Below are positions 25,622 through 32,641 of a stretch of DNA of 64,000 nt, piece by piece. Position 1 is the first letter of the stretch. Each line of letters begins with the position of its first letter. Made by a program: the position numbers and the translations under genes. Location of the stretch: assembly GCF_004792665.1 (NCBI RefSeq), contig NZ_SRZX01000002.1:248001-312000 (forward strand), written 5' to 3'. Under the pieces are notes generated by a model. It was given only the letters and a program-made list of their open reading frames with translations, did not search any database and was not told the DNA's origin. The DNA comes from Marinobacter orientalis (GTDB lineage: Bacteria; Pseudomonadota; Gammaproteobacteria; Pseudomonadales; Oleiphilaceae).

Positions 25622-27571
25622 TCAGCCGGCACCTTCGGAAGCAGGCCAGGCGAACAGGTCCTGGTGGTCGACGCGAATGGACAGCCGCTGCTCCCGTGCC
25701 TGGGCCAGTCGTTTTTCGAACCAGCGGCCTGCACGCTCACGCTCGCCCGGAGCCTGCTGCAACACAGCCTGCTGCCAGCCTTCCAGCAAAGCGATCTGTA
25801 ACGCTGACTGCTCCGGTGTCAACTGCCAGGGGCTGGGCGCTACAGATACCTGATAGCCACAGGTTTGCAGCTGCGTCTGCAAATAGACGGTTGCATCCGG
25901 CCCCATGGCGGCACCCGCTCCTTTTTCCCGATGCTGATGGGCATTGACCGTGTCCATTATCCAGAGGTCGTCTGGCTCTGCCGGCGACAATTCAAAACAG
26001 CCGTCATAGGTCAACACGACAAGCACACCGGCGCGACGTGTTGATGCAGCACTGGCAAGCGCTTTCAGCCATTTCGAAGACACCAGATCAATCAGCGCCG
26101 AGGCGGTAACCAGCGTGGTGTCCCCGGGAATCTGGCTGGCCAGTGTATGAGCGGTCAAATGGCAGACTTTCGCTTCTACAGGCACATCCAGTTGCTTTAC
26201 GCGCTCTGCCGCCAGGGACAGCAACTGCTCATCCTGGTCCAGCAGAACCCAGCGTTGTGGCACCGTCAACGCGGGCACAAGGTATCGCGCGTTGGAGCCG
26301 GTGCCGGTGCCCAGGTCGGCAATAGCCAGCGGGGCTGCGTGCTGGCCGCTCACTGTGTCCGGGGTACGGTACTGCTGATCTGTCCAGGCCACGACATCCG
26401 CCATCAGTGACCGGTTCCGGGCCTGGTGGTCCGCCGGTTCCCGCAGGGCCAGCCAGTCACTGTCAAAAGTGGTCAGGTCGTCTGATGGCAGCAGGCTATT
26501 GAGAGCATCGCGGAATTCCCGGGCAGCCAGGCTCCAGCGGCGCAGGAAGTGTGCTTCCTTCTTCGCCTGCCGTGTCATGCGGGACAATTGCCGGGGATCA
26601 CTCAACCATTCCTCGAGGCAGGTCCGCAGCTGCGCCACATTGCCGGCCTGGTATTGGCGGATACCGGGGCGCTTGCCGGTGCTCACCAGAGCCCCGCCAT
26701 CGGTGGTAATAACAGGCAGACCCGCGGCCAGGGCTTCGTCGATGACCATGCCATAACCCTCAAAAATGGATGGCAACACAAAGATGTCCGCACGCTGATA
26801 AGCCTGAGCCAGAGCATCATTATCCAGTTCTCCCGCCAGCGTAATACGCTTCTCCAGCCCGAGGTTTTTCACAAGATCCCGGATTTTGCGGCCGTAGGCC
26901 GGGTCCCGTTCGGCCGAGCCTGCCAGTGTGCATTGCCATCGCAGGTGCCGGAGATCACTCAGGGCTTCAATCAGCTGATGTTGTGCCTTGCGGGGCGAGA
27001 GGTGAGCGACACACAGAATGCTGACGGCCTCAGAAATGGGGTCAGACCCCATGGCGGAGTCTGACCCCATTTCTGAGGCCGCGTCTGCTCCCGGTTCAAC
27101 AACGCGGATGCACCGCGCATGCACGCCATAATCCTGCAGCCGCTGCGCGGTGTGCCGGCTGGTGGTGATCACTCCGGCCACAGCGGCCAGCGCCCTGCGC
27201 TCGGACCTGAATAGCCAGTCGCGGGTTTGAGGTGGCAAACCGGTCTCATCCGCCAGGGCATGATGCACCAGTGCCACAATCCGCAGCCGCCCGGCATGGG
27301 CTGCAACGATATCGGGCATTGCCCCCATGGCAAGCCCGTCAAGCACCACCACTGAACCGCATGCCAGGCTGGCCAACAGCCTGTCCATCGAGACCTCAGC
27401 CTGGCGATCCGGAATCGGGAAGCTGCCGCTCAGGCCTTCCCGGGGTGCCTTGAACCCGATAGCTTCAAGCTCTTCGGCTATACGGCGGACATACCGGTAA
27501 CCACCGGTGTTCTGATCGGGACTGCCGGGCACGACGAAGACGGCGGATTGCAGCGCCTCAGAGCTTGCCAT
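25622..27571 (-). CDS. Glycosyltransferase family 4 - SAM methyltransferase fusion
   Basis: 649 aa. Residues about 10-365 form a GT4-type glycosyltransferase with FVLPSIFEGYGMVIDEALAAG as the nucleotide-sugar site. Residues about 395-560 form a class I methyltransferase (IADLGTGTGSNARYL, then LLDQDEQLL). ATG at 27571 overlaps the PTPS-like gene by 14 bases; an ATG 30 bases earlier is less likely. Residues about 164-182 (SEMGSDSAMGSDPISEA) are encoded by a perfect 23-bp inverted repeat and look like an in-frame insertion in the linker before the C-terminal Rossmann domain. The fusion suggests one enzyme that glycosylates and methylates the same scaffold. Confidence 0.88.
   Translation of the reverse strand: MASSEALQSAVFVVPGSPDQNTGGYRYVRRIAEELEAIGFKAPREGLSGSFPIPDRQAEVSMDRLLASLACGSVVVLDGLAMGAMPDIVAAHAGRLRIVALVHHALADETGLPPQTRDWLFRSERRALAAVAGVITTSRHTAQRLQDYGVHARCIRVVEPGADAASEMGSDSAMGSDPISEAVSILCVAHLSPRKAQHQLIEALSDLRHLRWQCTLAGSAERDPAYGRKIRDLVKNLGLEKRITLAGELDNDALAQAYQRADIFVLPSIFEGYGMVIDEALAAGLPVITTDGGALVSTGKRPGIRQYQAGNVAQLRTCLEEWLSDPRQLSRMTRQAKKEAHFLRRWSLAAREFRDALNSLLPSDDLTTFDSDWLALREPADHQARNRSLMADVVAWTDQQYRTPDTVSGQHAAPLAIADLGTGTGSNARYLVPALTVPQRWVLLDQDEQLLSLAAERVKQLDVPVEAKVCHLTAHTLASQIPGDTTLVTASALIDLVSSKWLKALASAASTRRAGVLVVLTYDGCFELSPAEPDDLWIMDTVNAHQHREKGAGAAMGPDATVYLQTQLQTCGYQVSVAPSPWQLTPEQSALQIALLEGWQQAVLQQAPGERERAGRWFEKRLAQAREQRLSIRVDHQDLFAWPASEGAG
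27025..27081. repeat. Perfect 23-bp inverted repeat inside the glycosyltransferase gene
   Basis: Arms at 27025-27047 and 27059-27081 are exact complements around an 11-base loop. The arms contain GGGGTCAGAC, the same motif as the small palindromes at 8164-8191 and 10857-10869. The insertion keeps the reading frame. Confidence 0.9.
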
Positions 27572-27956
27572 GATAGCTGGCCCAGGCAACGTGAGACTCA
27601 CCCAGAGTCACCTTCATGGCACACAGGCCTTTGCCCGTCTCGCCCAGCCTGCCCTGATGTATAGCCGCAGCCATGCGATCAAATACCGTGGCGGCCATGA
27701 ACTCGGTGGTGGTGTTGCGGCCGGCGAATGCCTCCAGGTCATCCAGATTTTTCATGTTGAACTCGGCAATGACTTCCGACAGCACCCGGGAGGCCAGCCC
27801 GATATCAACGATCAGATCATCCTCATCCAGCGCTTCCCGCTCGAAGGTCACATCGACAACGTAGGTGGCGCCGTGAAGGCCCTGTGCCGGACCAAAGATT
27901 TCTCCGTTGAAACTGTGGGCGATCATCATGTGATCCCTGACGGTGAGACTGAACAT
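27558..27956 (-). CDS. PTPS/QueD-family protein with altered active site
   Basis: 132 aa, matching the 6-pyruvoyl-tetrahydropterin synthase fold (MFSLTVRDHMMIAHSF, LHGATYVVDVTFE, NTTTEFMA, VTLGESHVAWASY). Standard members bind zinc with three His, one plus a His-x-His pair. Here His14 and His28 remain, but the third position is Ala30, the catalytic Cys before His28 is absent, and I see no Asp-His pair before NLDDL. It may bind metal differently or do another reaction on a pterin-like substrate. ATG at 27956 has AAGGAA nine bases upstream. It lies between a dehydrogenase gene and the glycosyltransferase fusion. Confidence 0.85.
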   Translation of the reverse strand: MFSLTVRDHMMIAHSFNGEIFGPAQGLHGATYVVDVTFEREALDEDDLIVDIGLASRVLSEVIAEFNMKNLDDLEAFAGRNTTTEFMAATVFDRMAAAIHQGRLGETGKGLCAMKVTLGESHVAWASYHGKL

Positions 27957-27988
27957 AGGGTCTGTTTCCTTTATGCAGATGAATGATT

Positions 27989-29005
27989 TCAGCACCGGTT
28001 GTAGACAATACGATGGCAGAGGCTATCAGAGGCAATCGGCCCGGCATGGCTGCTGCCGGGAACGCCGGCAAGCGCGGCCATCACACCGGGCAGCGACTCG
28101 AAGGGACTTTCCCCGCTGATGAGGTTATCCAGTACCTCATCCTTCAGCAGATCGAGTGCCAGCGCCATGCGGTCACGATACTGCCAGCGAGGCAACTGCA
28201 AGGGATTGAGATGGCCAACCTGACTGGAGCGGATGGAAAGGCGACGGGAATGAAACCCATGGCCAAGGGGCAAGGGAACTGTCTGCGCACCGTACCAGCT
28301 CATCTCGACAATGCGTGCTTCCATGCCGGCCAACCCGAGAGCCGTTTCAAGGCCTGCCGGATGACCGCTGGCGTGGATAACCAGGTCATGGTCGTCCTGC
28401 TGGCAGTGGGTCCGGAAATCGAGGCCGAGGCATTCGGCTACCGCCCGGCGGCCGGGATTGGTATCCAGTGCGGTGACCCGGGTACCCGGTATCCGGCTGG
28501 CAAGCCATGCTACCAGAAGCCCAACCACACCGAGGCCGACCACCGCAATGCGGTCGCCGATCCTGGGGGCCGCGTCCCAAAGGCCGTTCACTGCCGTTTC
28601 CATATTCGCGGCCAGCACTGCCCTGCCCTCCGGCAACCCCTCCGGCAAGGGTACAACCGCCGATGCAGGAACCCGATAGTGGGTCTGGTGGGGAAACAGG
28701 CAGAACACGGATCGGCCGGCCAGCTCTTCGGGGCCGGAAGTCACCCGCCCGACACTGGAATATCCATACTTGACCGGAAATGGAAAGTCACCTTCCTGAA
28801 ACGGCGCCCGCATGGTTTGAAACTCGGACTCCGGCACGCGATTGGCGAACACCAGCGCTTCGGTTCCGCGGCTTATGCCGGAATACAGCGCCTGCACGTC
28901 TACCGCCGGATTTTCCTCCGTTGCAATAGCCGGAGGGTAATGGTCAAAGGTGGCCTCGCGGATGACCCCTTCCAGGGGACCGGTGACCCAGAATGCGTTT
29001 GTCAT
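27989..29005 (-). CDS. MDR-superfamily dehydrogenase, BchC-like, without usual zinc motifs
   Basis: 338 aa medium-chain dehydrogenase/reductase. It has the catalytic-domain block YSGISRGTEALVF and a Rossmann fold VVGLGVVGLLVAWLAS. Classical zinc alcohol dehydrogenases have Cys in the first block and GHE in the next; here SGISRGTE and VKYGYSSVG replace them, much as in BchC. It probably uses NAD(P)H on a hydroxyl or carbonyl without catalytic zinc. ATG at 29005 has AAGGAAA upstream. It is the first gene of the leftward operon with the PTPS-like protein, the glycosyltransferase fusion and the flippase-like protein. Confidence 0.83.
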   Translation of the reverse strand: MTNAFWVTGPLEGVIREATFDHYPPAIATEENPAVDVQALYSGISRGTEALVFANRVPESEFQTMRAPFQEGDFPFPVKYGYSSVGRVTSGPEELAGRSVFCLFPHQTHYRVPASAVVPLPEGLPEGRAVLAANMETAVNGLWDAAPRIGDRIAVVGLGVVGLLVAWLASRIPGTRVTALDTNPGRRAVAECLGLDFRTHCQQDDHDLVIHASGHPAGLETALGLAGMEARIVEMSWYGAQTVPLPLGHGFHSRRLSIRSSQVGHLNPLQLPRWQYRDRMALALDLLKDEVLDNLISGESPFESLPGVMAALAGVPGSSHAGPIASDSLCHRIVYNRC

Positions 29006-29076
29006 ATCGTCTGTTTCCTTACAGCGCACGTAAGCAACTATAGTGCATAGTGAGGCACATACGCAGAGGTTTGCTG

Positions 29077-29796
29077 ATGGATTCCCGAACCAGGACATTT
29101 CACCTGCCGCTGGCTGCAGATCTTACCTGGGGAGCCGGCCTGACCGCCGTGCTGGTTGCGGGCGCCGGTATCGGGTTCGAATTGCCCACAGGGTTCTATG
29201 GTATAGCGGCGTTGCTGTATCTGGCCATCGCCGTTCCGGTTATCTGTTACTGGCAATCAGGGCGGGATTTCGGCTGGGCCAACCGCGCCACCCTGTTGCG
29301 GGCCACCATGGTTGTCCTGCTGGTCAGCCTGGCGCCCTTCATTTCCGGCCTGGGGAACTGGCTGTGGCTCTACGGGTCACTGTGTTTACTGGCGCTGATA
29401 CTGGACGGTGTGGATGGCGCCATTGCCAGAGCAACCCGTTCCTCAACCGATTTCGGTGCCCGCTTCGACATGGAGCTGGATGCACTGTTTATCCTCGGGC
29501 TCTGTGTTGCTGTTCTGGCACTGGACAAAGCGGGGGCCTGGGTTCTGGCCCTGGGGCTGATGCGTTACGCCTTTCTGGGTGCCGGCCGGTGGCTGGATTT
29601 CATCAACCGGCCTCTGCCGGAAAGCTTTCGACGCAAAACCGTATGTGTCTGGCAGGTGGTGACCCTGATGATTGCCATATTGCCGATTACCTCAACGGCC
29701 TTTGCAACCTGGACCCTCGCAACCGCGCTGGTGCTGCTGTGTTATTCCTTTTTCACCGACATACACTGGCTTTATCAAACAGGGAGACAGCCATGA
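29077..29796 (+). CDS. CDP-alcohol phosphatidyltransferase
   Basis: 239 aa integral membrane enzyme with six or so helices. The family motif D-G-x2-A-R-x8-G-x3-D-x3-D is complete in DGAIARATRSSTDFGARFD followed by MELD. These enzymes transfer a phospho-alcohol from a CDP-linked donor. The frame opens at GTG 29050, but ATG at 29077 has AGAGG eight bases upstream. It is divergent from the MDR gene, 71 bases apart, and overlaps the YceI gene by four bases. It may attach a lipid or alcohol in the neighbouring pathway, or act separately. Confidence 0.87.
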   Translation: MDSRTRTFHLPLAADLTWGAGLTAVLVAGAGIGFELPTGFYGIAALLYLAIAVPVICYWQSGRDFGWANRATLLRATMVVLLVSLAPFISGLGNWLWLYGSLCLLALILDGVDGAIARATRSSTDFGARFDMELDALFILGLCVAVLALDKAGAWVLALGLMRYAFLGAGRWLDFINRPLPESFRRKTVCVWQVVTLMIAILPITSTAFATWTLATALVLLCYSFFTDIHWLYQTGRQP

Positions 29797-30407
29797 ACGT
29801 CTATTTTCCACCCGCAATGATCGCAGCCACCACGGCCGCGAGCCTGGCCCTGGCCAGTCCTTCTGCTATCGCCGAACCGGCAACCTACGTGCTCGATGAG
29901 GAGCACTTCTCCATGGTTTTCGAGATCATGCACATCGGTTACGCCCCGGTCATGGGCATGTTCCGGGATGTGGAGGGACAGTTCCAGTACGATGAAGAAG
30001 CAAAGGAGCTGACCTCCGGCAAGCTGACGTTCAAAAGCAAAAGCGTATTCACCAACCACGACAAGCGGGACGACCATCTTCGTAACGAAGATTTCCTCGA
30101 CAGCGGAAAATTCCCCGATATCACCTTTGAAGTGACGGGATTCGAGACCACCGGAGACAATTCCGGCATTGTTACAGGCGACCTGACCCTGTTAGGCCAG
30201 ACCCGCCCCGTGGATGTGGATGTCACCCTCAACAAGTCCGCCGAGTATCCCATTGGCCACGAGGAATACACCCTGGGCGTGACAGCGGAAACCACACTCA
30301 AACGCAGCGACTGGGGCATGACCTACGGCATCGAAAATAACCTGGTGGGCGATGAGGTGCGAATGCGATTCGGCCTGGAAGCCATCCGCGAATCCGGCTG
30401 GTTCTGA
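29793..30407 (+). CDS. YceI-family periplasmic protein
   Basis: 204 aa. A signal peptide (cleavage near SAIA-EPA) is followed by a YceI lipocalin-like domain: YVLDEEHFSMVFEIMHIG, DDHLRNEDFLDSGKFPDITF and LTLLGQTRPVDVDV. YceI proteins bind isoprenoid or other lipid-like molecules in the periplasm. ATG overlaps the upstream stop (ATGA), so it is translated together with the phosphatidyltransferase. The pairing hints at handling of a lipid product. Confidence 0.88.
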   Translation: MNVYFPPAMIAATTAASLALASPSAIAEPATYVLDEEHFSMVFEIMHIGYAPVMGMFRDVEGQFQYDEEAKELTSGKLTFKSKSVFTNHDKRDDHLRNEDFLDSGKFPDITFEVTGFETTGDNSGIVTGDLTLLGQTRPVDVDVTLNKSAEYPIGHEEYTLGVTAETTLKRSDWGMTYGIENNLVGDEVRMRFGLEAIRESGWF

Positions 30408-31364
30408 TTGTCCCTCTCGAACACCCATAAATCCGACCTGTTACTGGTTGTTGTCACCCTGATGGCCGCCATCAGCTGGATGTTTTCCAAGGAAGCGGTA
30501 CTGCTGATGCCGCCGCTGATGTTCATGGCCATGCGGTTTCTGCTGGCGGGTTCCGTACTGGCGCTGGTTGCCTGGCCTTCCATGAGAAGACTGAGCGTCG
30601 ACCAGGTCAGGCGCAGTGCCAGTGTAGGGCTGGTGTTCGGGGTCGCCATGAGCTGCTGGGTGATGGGCCTGTTCCATGCCACCCACGTTGGAGAAAGTGC
30701 CTTCCTCACCAGCCTGGGTGTAGTTATCGTGCCGGTGATTGCGCGGGTGATCTTCCGGGAGGAGCAGCCCCTGAGCACCTGGTTCGCGATTCCGGTGGCT
30801 GTCAGCGGGCTGGCCCTGCTTTCATTGCGGAACGGATTCAGGCCGGAAATCGGACAACTTTTCTTTGTCGGCGCCGCGTTTATTTTCGCACTCTACTTCA
30901 CCCTGAATACCCGCGCAGCCAATCAGCGCACCGTAGTCAGTCGCAGTGGTCAGACAGTGGAAAAACACCGGGTGCCCGCCCTGCCCCTGACATCCATCAC
31001 CCTGCTTACCGTGGGCATTGTCACAATGGTGGAGTCTGCCGTCCTCGAGCCCTGGACACCCACCCTGGAGAACTTCTCCGGCATGCTCGCCCTGTGGATA
31101 ACCGCCAGTGCCATTATCGGCACCGCCGGCCGGTTTCTGCTGCAGACCTACGCTCAGAGCCTTTCAGTCCACAGCCACGGCGTGGTTATCCTGGTGCTGG
31201 AACCGGTATGGGTCGCTTTGTTTGCAGCGGGCTGGTTCAGCGAAAGCATGTCCGCCATTCAGCTGGCTGGCTGTGGGCTGATTTTCCTGGCACTGCTGAT
31301 CAATCGCTGGGGTGTGATCAGTAAAGCGGTAAAAGGCTGGATCCGAAAGCCAAAAACCGCCTGA
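30408..31364 (+). CDS. EamA/DMT-family transporter
   Basis: 318 aa with ten predicted membrane helices in two EamA repeats (WMFSKEAVLLMPPLMFMAMRF at the front, GRFLLQTYAQS and VILVLEPVWVALFAAGWF in the second). Members export metabolites. The first in-frame start is a TTG directly after the yceI stop, so translation is probably coupled; no strong ribosome site is visible. It is the last gene before tRNA-Val and ends 55 bases before it. The cargo is unknown. Confidence 0.83.
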   Translation: MSLSNTHKSDLLLVVVTLMAAISWMFSKEAVLLMPPLMFMAMRFLLAGSVLALVAWPSMRRLSVDQVRRSASVGLVFGVAMSCWVMGLFHATHVGESAFLTSLGVVIVPVIARVIFREEQPLSTWFAIPVAVSGLALLSLRNGFRPEIGQLFFVGAAFIFALYFTLNTRAANQRTVVSRSGQTVEKHRVPALPLTSITLLTVGIVTMVESAVLEPWTPTLENFSGMLALWITASAIIGTAGRFLLQTYAQSLSVHSHGVVILVLEPVWVALFAAGWFSESMSAIQLAGCGLIFLALLINRWGVISKAVKGWIRKPKTA

Positions 31365-31370
31365 AAGAGG

Positions 31371-31399
31371 TTGACCACGCCGATCGGAATCAGTATATT
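31371..31399 (+). promoter_or_regulatory. Sigma-70 promoter of tRNA-Val
   Basis: TTGACC at 31371-31376 and TATATT at 31394-31399 with the ideal 17-base spacer. The predicted start lies about 14 bases before the tRNA. Confidence 0.8.
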
Positions 31400-31419
31400 T
31401 CCTCCCCGTTGCAGGACAC

Positions 31420-31496
<77 letters not shown>

Positions 31497-31611
31497 TTTT
31501 TCAATAATTTACGTACCACCTGCAACATCTCCAGAAAAACCGCAGTTGCCAAAAAAATCCTTTATCCGACGCTGACACCCATCTTCTGTCTTCCCTTAGA
31601 GTTTGCATAAA

Positions 31612-32640
31612 TCAGCGTAAGCTGCTCCAACGCTCAAAAATATTTGGGAAACGCGCCGTCAACGGAACATTGTTGATCCGCCACTGAGGGGGAATAGGGC
31701 TGTCCATAGTGACTTCCACCAATAAGCCGAGTTCCGCGACACCGAAAGGAGAACGCAAATCCGGCGGCAGGCGCTCGACGTCTTTTGGTGGCCCGGAGAT
31801 ACGGCCGTCGTACCATTGATCATCCGGGAACTTCAACTGCAGAGACTGCCCCTCCGATGCCAACTCAATTCGTGAGGGGGCAAGATAGACGTAGATCCTC
31901 GGTTCCTGTTGACGGGCAAGCTTCAACAGCAATGTACCCGGACCCACATTTTCGCCCTCCGCCACGGCTACTTCCTTTATCCTGCCGGCCTCAGGGGCGC
32001 GCACACTGAGCTGAGCCAGGCGCTGTTCAACAACCTTCAACTGACCCAAATCCTTTGCCCTCGCTGACCGCCACGCAATCGGCTCCAGAAAACTGCGCTG
32101 CAACTGGGCCAGTTCCTGTTCACGCTCATCCCTGGTGTCCCGGGCAGCATTCAGTTCACCCGTGGTGGCTGCTCCATCCCTGACCAGTGCCTCCAGGTCC
32201 CTTACTCTTGCACGGGCGCGCGCCAGGCGCTGACGCAGGTTGTTTATCTGCCGCATGACCAGTTGCTCCCCTGAAGTCTCCGGCACGGTTACGCTGGCTT
32301 CCAATTGCGCTTTTTGCTCCTGCAACGAAGCATTAACGAGTCGAACCAGAAGGTGCCCGTCGTTGACGGGATCTTCTGGCTCTACCAATATATCGCCGAC
32401 CTTGCCCGCTTCCAGGGCGCGTACTTCCAGCATTGGCTGAACGACGCGCCCAGGCGCTTCGATCAGCAAAATACTCATGGCCATCTTACCGACGAACCAG
32501 AGAAACGGGCTTGCCACCAGTAAGAGAATCAGATACCAACGCAGACGGAAAGCAACACGCTTACTTGGCGCATAAAGTACCTTCAAGCCGCCCTCACGGC
32601 TTGGATCCTGCTCCTTCCGACTGGAAAATCGCACTTTCAT
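31612..32640 (-). CDS. HlyD-type periplasmic adaptor of the exopolysaccharide island
   Basis: 342 aa. One N-terminal membrane helix (about residues 36-62), then a split biotinyl-lipoyl-like domain (VRALEAGKVGDILVEPEDPV and LSVRAPEAGRIKEVAVAEGE) around a long coiled coil (about residues 90-200), then a beta-barrel part (IYVYLAPSRIELASEGQSLQL). This is the plan of adaptors such as Alg44's C-terminal half or HlyD, linking an inner membrane synthase to an outer membrane channel. ATG at 32640 follows the outer membrane factor's stop by one base and has GGGGA upstream. It is the last gene of the operon. Confidence 0.85.
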   Translation of the reverse strand: MKVRFSSRKEQDPSREGGLKVLYAPSKRVAFRLRWYLILLLVASPFLWFVGKMAMSILLIEAPGRVVQPMLEVRALEAGKVGDILVEPEDPVNDGHLLVRLVNASLQEQKAQLEASVTVPETSGEQLVMRQINNLRQRLARARARVRDLEALVRDGAATTGELNAARDTRDEREQELAQLQRSFLEPIAWRSARAKDLGQLKVVEQRLAQLSVRAPEAGRIKEVAVAEGENVGPGTLLLKLARQQEPRIYVYLAPSRIELASEGQSLQLKFPDDQWYDGRISGPPKDVERLPPDLRSPFGVAELGLLVEVTMDSPIPPQWRINNVPLTARFPNIFERWSSLR

Positions 32641-32641
32641 A

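Noticed and set aside
24691-25740. Longer form of the flippase-like protein starting at 25740
   Set aside because: It would overlap the glycosyltransferase gene by 119 bases and add a polar, Ser/Cys-rich leader; GTG at 25620 fits better.
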